A DNA stretch of 64,000 nucleotides from Physcia stellaris (lineage: Eukaryota > Ascomycota > Lecanoromycetes > Caliciales > Physciaceae): NCBI GenBank assembly GCA_018902385.1, contig JABSSW010000031.1, positions 485,658 through 549,657 on the forward strand, given 5' to 3'. Positions 58,101 to 64,000 of the stretch are shown piece after piece. Under the pieces are notes generated by a model. The model did no database searches and was not told the DNA's origin. It was given only the letters and a program-made list of their open reading frames with translations. Numbering within the stretch: position 1 is the stretch's first letter; each line of letters starts with the position of its first letter. Position numbers and translations under genes: made by a program.

Positions 58101-58290
58101 AACGAATAATTTTTCAAATGAAAATATTTATTTTGTTCGAAAATTTTGAAAATATTTGTGAATAACAAATGTCGCAATCATTTAAACACAACGTTAATTT
58201 TGTTGAATAATTAATTTACATAATTTAAATTCGCGTTTGAATTTTTTTGTTTTTCAAATCGATATTTATTTATGAATGAAATGAAATTGA
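55191..58290 (+). repeat. 3.1-kb tandem unit, copy 2
   Basis: Second copy of the unit starting at 52166, directly abutting it. It is slightly longer because of small insertions. Confidence 0.85.
57805..58120 (+). pseudogene. Histone H3-fold relic, copy 2
   Basis: One frame reads KHKRIKFEMIALREIKRF then QKIIELLIATKSFAKFVKKM. This follows HRYRPGTVALREIRRYQ and the KSTELLI ... PFQRLVRE run of H3, with Pro-Gly read as Phe-Glu, Pro as Ser and Arg as Lys. Near 58090 KTIHAKRIIFQMK matches the AIHAKRVTI region. Copy 2 keeps the alpha-N region better than copy 1; copy 1 keeps the C-terminus better. Confidence 0.72.
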
Positions 58291-59600
58291 ATCGATTAAC
58301 ATTTAAAAACGCGAAATGTCAAATTATGTATATTTGACGATTTTGTTGTCGAATTATCATCAAAATTCAATATAAAACGAAAACAAAATTTTGTCAAATA
58401 TGACGTAACAAAATATCGTGATTTTATGTTGTTTATAATTGATTTCGATTTATAACAATATTTCATGAAATAATAATATGATAAATGATTTTGTCAATTT
58501 TGAACAATACATTATATAGATTATTTTTTTATTTTAATTTTTGAATTATTTAAAATTTTATTTATGTTTTTTTAAATAACTTGATATAAATATGAATTTT
58601 AATTTTTGCATTAAATTATTACGTGTAAAAAAATATTAAATATCGAATTATTCGAATATTTAATTTTTCAAAAAAATCAAAAATCATTATAAATAAAACA
58701 AAACAAATGTTCGTAATAACAATATTTGTTTTTTAATAAAATTGAAATTCATTTTCGATTGTTGAAAACAAATAATTTTAATACATCGAAATAAAAAATA
58801 AAAAATAAAATATCGATTTAAAAACGAAAAAATAATAAAATATTATTCGATTAATTTCGTATATAAATTAAAACAATACGATTTGATATGTTATTTCAAA
58901 TATATTATATATGTTTGTATAAATCATTTAAATTATTGAAATATATATTATTTATATTACAATTATAAATTTATAATTATATTAATTATTATTATATTAT
59001 TATATTTTTTTTTCGCAATTCGCATATGATTAATAAAATGACAATTTTTGTAATTTTATAATAATTTATATATAACATAATATTGAAATGTCAATGTTAT
59101 ATTATTTCGTACGTTTTATTGTGATTATATTTTCATTTTATTAATTGTTTAAATTATTGTATGTTAATATTTTAATTTCAAATTTGTATTTTTTAAAAAC
59201 AAATATTTGTATCATATATATATTTTTGAATTTGAATTGAAAAAACGTTTATATTGAATTTCAAATTTTAATTTTAAAAATGTATTTGATTAAATTTTAA
59301 TTTTTCAAAATTCGAATATAATTAATATCAATATTCGTTTTGAAAATTTCAATTGATTGAATTTTTCAATGAAAAGTTTATGACATTAATTTCTATATAC
59401 GAATTAACATGTTCAATAATTTTTAGTAATTTTAATATTTTGTTTTGAGCAAATTATTCGTTTTGCATGAATAAATTAATTTGTTAACAATTAATAAATG
59501 TCAATAAAATTATGATTTCAAAATTCGAACAATTAAAAAAATATTTATTTTCGAATATATCAATGACATAAATTTCGATTGTTTTTGTAATGTTTTTTCA
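58291..59600. other. Extremely AT-rich low-complexity stretch
   Basis: Long stretches consist almost only of A and T, especially 58500-59200, with few isolated C or G. There is no coding potential and no clear repeat unit. Confidence 0.6.
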
Positions 59601-60123
59601 AAACATTTGTTTGAATTCGCGTTTCGGCATTTGATGATTATTTTAAACAAATTTTTCGAATGCGTTCGTTGAAATGACGAATTTTGATATCGCTAAAATC
59701 AATCGATTTTGATATTTCGAATTTTTTTAAAAACGTTCAATTGCGTTTTGTTTTGATTCAATAAAAATCAGTTTGTGCGAATCAAATGCATTATCGATAT
59801 CGTTATTTTTTTGATTTCGATTTTTTGTTCGAAGCATTATTCGAAACAATTTTACGCGAAATTTCAAAAACGATCAAATCGATCTGAAATTTTTTTGTTG
59901 AATCACAAATTTTTTTTTGCGCGAATTTTTCAATATCATTTTCACGATTTTTTATTTCGTGAATTTTTAATTCGTTTATTTACGATTTTTTCGCGAATTA
60001 TTATTGATTTGAAATTGATCAATTCGTTGCAGATCGTTAAAAATGCGACGATATTTTTTCGTTTCGCAACAATATGTTAAATTTCGATATTTTTCGCGAT
60101 TTTCGATGCACATTATCAATATT

Positions 60124-60440
60124 TTTTCGAAATTTTCAGCAAACGGAATTGATTTTTGTTTTTGTTTTCGACATACGTTCAAAGACTTCGTGATCATGAT
60201 ATTTAAAAATCATTTTTCAGCTTTTAATCGTCAAATGCATTATTATCAAACATTATCTCGATTCATTTCATCGATGATTTTTCCGGAATTTTCAGCAAAC
60301 GAATTGATCTTTTCATTTTTTTGTTTTGGCATCGCTCAGAGACGTCGTGATCATTGTATTTAAAAATCAATTATTAGTTTTTAATCGTTGAATGCATTAC
60401 TATTAAGCATTATTTTGATTCATGTCATCGATGTTTTTTC
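60124..60440 (+). repeat. Two-copy tandem repeat of about 160 bp
   Basis: Units starting near 60124 and 60284 share TTTTCAGCAAACG-AATTGAT, the CGTGATCAT block, ATTTAAAAATCA, the TTTTAATCGT block and a GCATTA pair followed by TCATCGATG. This segment is only mildly mutated: CT, AG and GG are present. Confidence 0.7.
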
Positions 60441-62900
60441 TGCTTTTTGTTCGTGTCATTCAGTTCAGGACTCTAGCATTTCTTCAAAATCGAAAAATCG
60501 ATATCAATTTCGTTTTTCATGAATGTCTCATCGTTTCGCGAATTGAAATTCTCAGTTTCGAGAGTGTTTGAACTTTGAAAATGTCTTGATAAATTTGTCG
60601 TTGAAGAGTATTCTCGAACAAATTCTGTTGTATTATCAATAATATATCCAGACAATAAAGTGAAAAATACAAATTTTCAAATTTCATAAATTCATGCTTG
60701 TTTGCGCTACGAGATAATCTATCAAATAAATTATTAATAATAGATTAATTAGAATACTAAAGTGAAAATTGAAAGAAGAAGAAGAAGAAAAGAGAAATCA
60801 ACGTTTATACGATTCGAAAATTAAACTTTGCAATTATATGCGATTATGCGCAATCTAATTAATATTTTCGATGTTTTGATTGAATGCAAATAGTTTATGC
60901 ATTATTTGTTTGCATTATCGATGACTATTGCAGATTTCATTTCAGATCGTCTATTATTAAATTTTGAAGTCATAGAACGAAACATTTCTTTTATTGAACG
61001 ACGAAAAGCATTTTTCATCGCAACTTCATTATTTTCGTTTTCATCGCTTTATTAAATTTCAAATTTCGAAACAGCATCTTTAGATTTTGCATTCATCGTC
61101 CGATTATAATATTTGATCATCATCGTTTTTTGATCGTTTTTGACTCAACATTGCTCGATCATATCTACAGACTCGACGTGCCAGACTGAAGATTCGCTTC
61201 ATTTCTATCGATGAAACAGAACAGAACAGAATATTTCTCGCCATTCGAGTCAATCGAGAAAAGCTCGAAGCATTATCGTTTCAATATTGCCAACTAAAAT
61301 TTCCTTTCATGATTGATATAGAGAGATAACGTTCGGCTTCGTTCTGTGACTGTCTCGATCTTCGATTCGATCGCAAAATCGAATTAATAGAGAAAATCTA
61401 TTGTTTTGTTAAATTGAATTTCAGTGCATTACTTTGATCATTATCTTTTTATCGAACGATTGAGAAGTAGCGCGTTGAGAATCATCATATATTTTGTCAT
61501 CATAATGATTTCGATAGTAATTCAAAATCGTTTACGAACGTCATTGATATACGCACGCTTCTTTTCTTTGTGATTTTCTCGAAGTTGTCATTTCATTTCA
61601 GATTTCATAAATCGATAGCTTGTTTGATTGAATCTAGAATATTAACAAAATCGTATATCAATTCATCATCTTTCTTTGTCTTCGCATAATACTTGAAAAG
61701 CTTTTGAGTGACTTTCGCACAAACAGTCAAAATTAACGATTTGTCGTGAAACATTGATTTTGTCGTATTGTTTCATTGAAATAATTCAAATGATCGTATA
61801 AAAAATTGAAAATTTTAAATTCAATTTGCACATTAATGTTCGTGATTCGTGAAACAATCAACGTGATTTCGTAAAATGTTTTTAACATGTTTTCGAAAAA
61901 TAAAATTTGATTTCAATCATCATCAAATATTCGAATTTTGACAATTTTGATATCGTTGCGATTTTTTTGAATTCATTTATCAACAAATCGTCGAAATTGA
62001 TAAACACGTCGTATCATAAAATAACAAAAATTTCAACGAATTTTGACATTCTGTTTCAATTTTCGAAAACGTTTAATTTTTGTTTTTTTTTGTAATTTTA
62101 CAAAGCGAATTTTTCGTTGCGAAAAAGACCGATAACAATCGTTAAAACACGAATTTGATTATTTTGTTAACAAATGCATTATTTTTTTGCATTATCAAAT
62201 TGATTTATTTTTTTTGACGATTTTTGACATTTGTATTTTGTTCGATGCCATCGATTTGATCATTTTTCAAATTTTGAATAACATTATCGCTAATAATTTC
62301 GATTTCAATCGAGTTGATAAAATTTTGTGCGACTAAATTGCACGTACGAATTAAACAATTCATGGAATTTTGATTCACATTTCAGCTAATGCTCATTTCA
62401 GTCATCGTTAGATTCAATAATTGTTTGAAAATGCGATTATTGAATGCATTATCAGTCGTGATCGCTCATTAGCTTTTCTGTTATTTCATAGAATTTTAGT
62501 ATTGACAACAGAAGATCTAACATCTCTTTTCGTCATGACAAACATTTAACGAAACAAAGTCGATAAGTCTTTTTTGATATTGAAAGTTAATATTCACTCA
62601 ATATATCATCACATCTAAATAAGCGATTTTTGTTGATTGAATCAACATCTAACGAAATAGAAACTCGATCAACATTCTTCAATTCGTTTTCAATTGATCA
62701 CGAATCTCTTCATAATTTCTCGTTACAAATTGATCTAATTTGATGCGATGTGATAGTTTCAAAATGAGTCGACTCATTTTCAGACATATTCGAAAATGCT
62801 CGTTCTCGATCGTTCGATAAGAAAAATCACAAGCAATAAAGTTTTGATTAAATGCTTTTCAAAGAGTTTCTCGTCGAATGTTGCACGAGAATCGAGTTTG
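60441..62900. other. AT-rich repeat DNA with scattered GTAATGC pairs
   Basis: No gene recognised. CT, AG and GC are commoner than at 28-58 kb, so mutation is milder here. Paired GCATTAT/GCATTAC motifs occur near 60893, 61426, 62172 and 62455. Confidence 0.45.
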
Positions 62901-62907
62901 CTTTTTT

Positions 62908-63135
62908 CTAATAAAAGTAAATAAATGCATTATCAACGTCATTATTCAACAGATTTACATTGACATTCTCGAAAGACTCGACTATTCTTTGAAAGTCGAA
63001 ACGACATTGCTCGATTTTTTTCTCAATTTTAAAACGATGCTTTGCGCTTTTCAAATGTTTGTTCATGACGTTGATGTCGTCATTTGCGCTTGACGAATGT
63101 TGTTGAATTTTATGACATGTTCTACAAGCAATCAT
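62908..63135 (-). pseudogene. Possible zinc-finger segment of an unidentified element
   Basis: The minus-strand frame begins IACRTCHKI and continues through VMNKHLKSAKHRF, giving C-x2-C ... H-x5-H. This is the general pattern of a BED- or C2H2-type finger such as transposases carry at their N-terminus. Another open minus-strand segment (63313-63590) starts MSDKMPNFELSSSSF and is Ser/Asp-rich. They could be neighbouring exons of one gene, but I cannot prove it or name the family. Confidence 0.35.
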
Positions 63136-64000
63136 TGATGTTTCGTCGAGACATTCTCGCTATTTGAGCAAATTCTTGTCAGCATGAAGCAACTTTATCT
63201 TCTTTGTTCGATCAATGTGAATTATTGTATTTTGTTTGAGTTTTGTTCAAAATATTTTCATCAAAACTGATTTGTCTTAAATCATTCTAAAAAGCATTCG
63301 AGCTTTTCTTTTTCAGAATACATATTCTTTATTGCTATGAAGACTAAAATCAGAATGTTTTGTTCGAAATTCTTTCGTCAATTTGATTATCTGATTTTGA
63401 CGATTATCAAAAGCTGAAGTTATCGGATGAGATTTGTGATGATTATCAAAGATTGAAGTGATTGATTGCTGAAAATTGCCAATTGACATATCGTCGTCGT
63501 CGCTCATGATGAACGAACTTTCTAAATCTTGAATTGAAGACGAAAAAGAACTCGAAGACAACTCGAAGTTCGGCATTTTATCTGACATTTGAATAAATGA
63601 TAAAGATAATGCAAAGTGATAATGCAACTTGAAGCTAATTGTATATAACACGAAATCAAGTTTCAAAGTAATGCACAAAAATAATGCAAAATATGATAAT
63701 TGCAATTGTTCGATGAAGATCTTGAATCAGAAAGTAGTATAGTTCAAAAAATAATAGATTGTCGAGAAGAATTGATAATAATCTCGAATACAAAATAGTA
63801 CTATGATTATGCGTTTGATCTATATGAAATAATGAAGAAGAAAGTTCGAAGCTTTGAGAAAAAGCATCTATAACTAGTATCAAAAATATCGCGAGATAAT
63901 GTAATACGTCGTAAGCTAGAGTTTTTGACGAGTCAAATGAGCTCGGCGTCGAAGCTTGAAACTTGACTCAAACTCAAGTCAAATCTTGACATTCTGATTT
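63136..64000. other. Window end, mildly mutated AT-rich DNA
   Basis: Contains the minus-strand Ser-rich frame at 63313-63590 and paired ATAATGC/GTAATGC motifs at 63608-63685. It ends in a TTGACT/CAAGTC-rich block at 63930-63990 resembling 51790-52025. No complete gene. Confidence 0.4.

Noticed and set aside
28000-58300. Dozens of 60-120 codon frames in the AT-rich region as genes
   Set aside because: They lack Gly, Pro and Trp, stop where families have Trp, and where recognisable are fragments of retroelement or histone genes.
1-64000. CRISPR arrays, rRNA or tRNA genes
   Set aside because: No regularly spaced identical repeats with unique spacers, no rRNA blocks, and no cloverleaf with an intact T-loop consensus was noticed; the organism is a fungus.

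Overview
The window looks like a filamentous ascomycete chromosome (Pezizomycotina; class not determinable here). Genes carry short introns of 49-220 nt with GTRNGT-type donors and CTRAY-like branch sites. Their protein families are typical of these fungi: small secreted cysteine proteins, a fused betaine-lipid synthase, a C2H2 zinc-finger protein of the acuF-like type and a DUF7580 protein. The window is two-speed: 1-23.64 kb is ordinary gene-bearing DNA, and 23.64-64 kb is AT-rich, repeat-filled and heavily mutated. Gene limits below are spliced models I built by hand from reading-frame phase and family patterns. || Gene side (1-23.64 kb), in order: a secreted cysteine-containing protein (545-1364, minus); a 109-aa helical protein (2168-2554); a 116-aa basic protein (2852-3202, minus); an IMPACT/UPF0029 protein with two apparent +1 frameshifts (5153-6000); a secreted protein (6196-6823, minus); a full-length five-exon BTA1-like betaine-lipid synthase with one apparent frameshift (7617-10489); a two-module secreted protein (10758-12068); a tail-anchored coiled-coil protein (14193-15428); a Gfd2/YDR514C-like RNase H-fold protein (16573-17551); and a head-to-head pair of an acuF-like zinc-finger protein (18875-21371, minus) and a DUF7580 protein (21796-23640). 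|| Repeat side: a young, unmutated 1,995-bp LTR element lies at 24129-26123 (162-bp LTRs, perfect AAATT target duplication), encoding a BIR-like/Pro-rich/C2H2 protein. A 1.2-kb island of normal composition (26.34-27.52 kb) holds a possible small secreted protein. Then comes a three-level nest: a minus-strand Ty1/copia relic is split by a plus-strand chromodomain Gypsy (30234-44339), itself split in RNase H by a minus-strand chromodomain Gypsy (34469-41925). From about 46 to 64 kb come a further Gypsy relic, a 3-kb tandem duplication whose two copies each keep a mutated histone-H3-fold gene, and a dispersed paired GTAATGC motif. || Most of the repeat side has an unusual mutation signature: CpT, CpC, ApG and GpG are almost absent while CpA and CpG persist. 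This fits a RIP-like process acting on C before a pyrimidine rather than on CpA. It explains the Trp-to-TGA stops and the near-complete loss of Gly, Pro and Trp codons in the relic ORFs.
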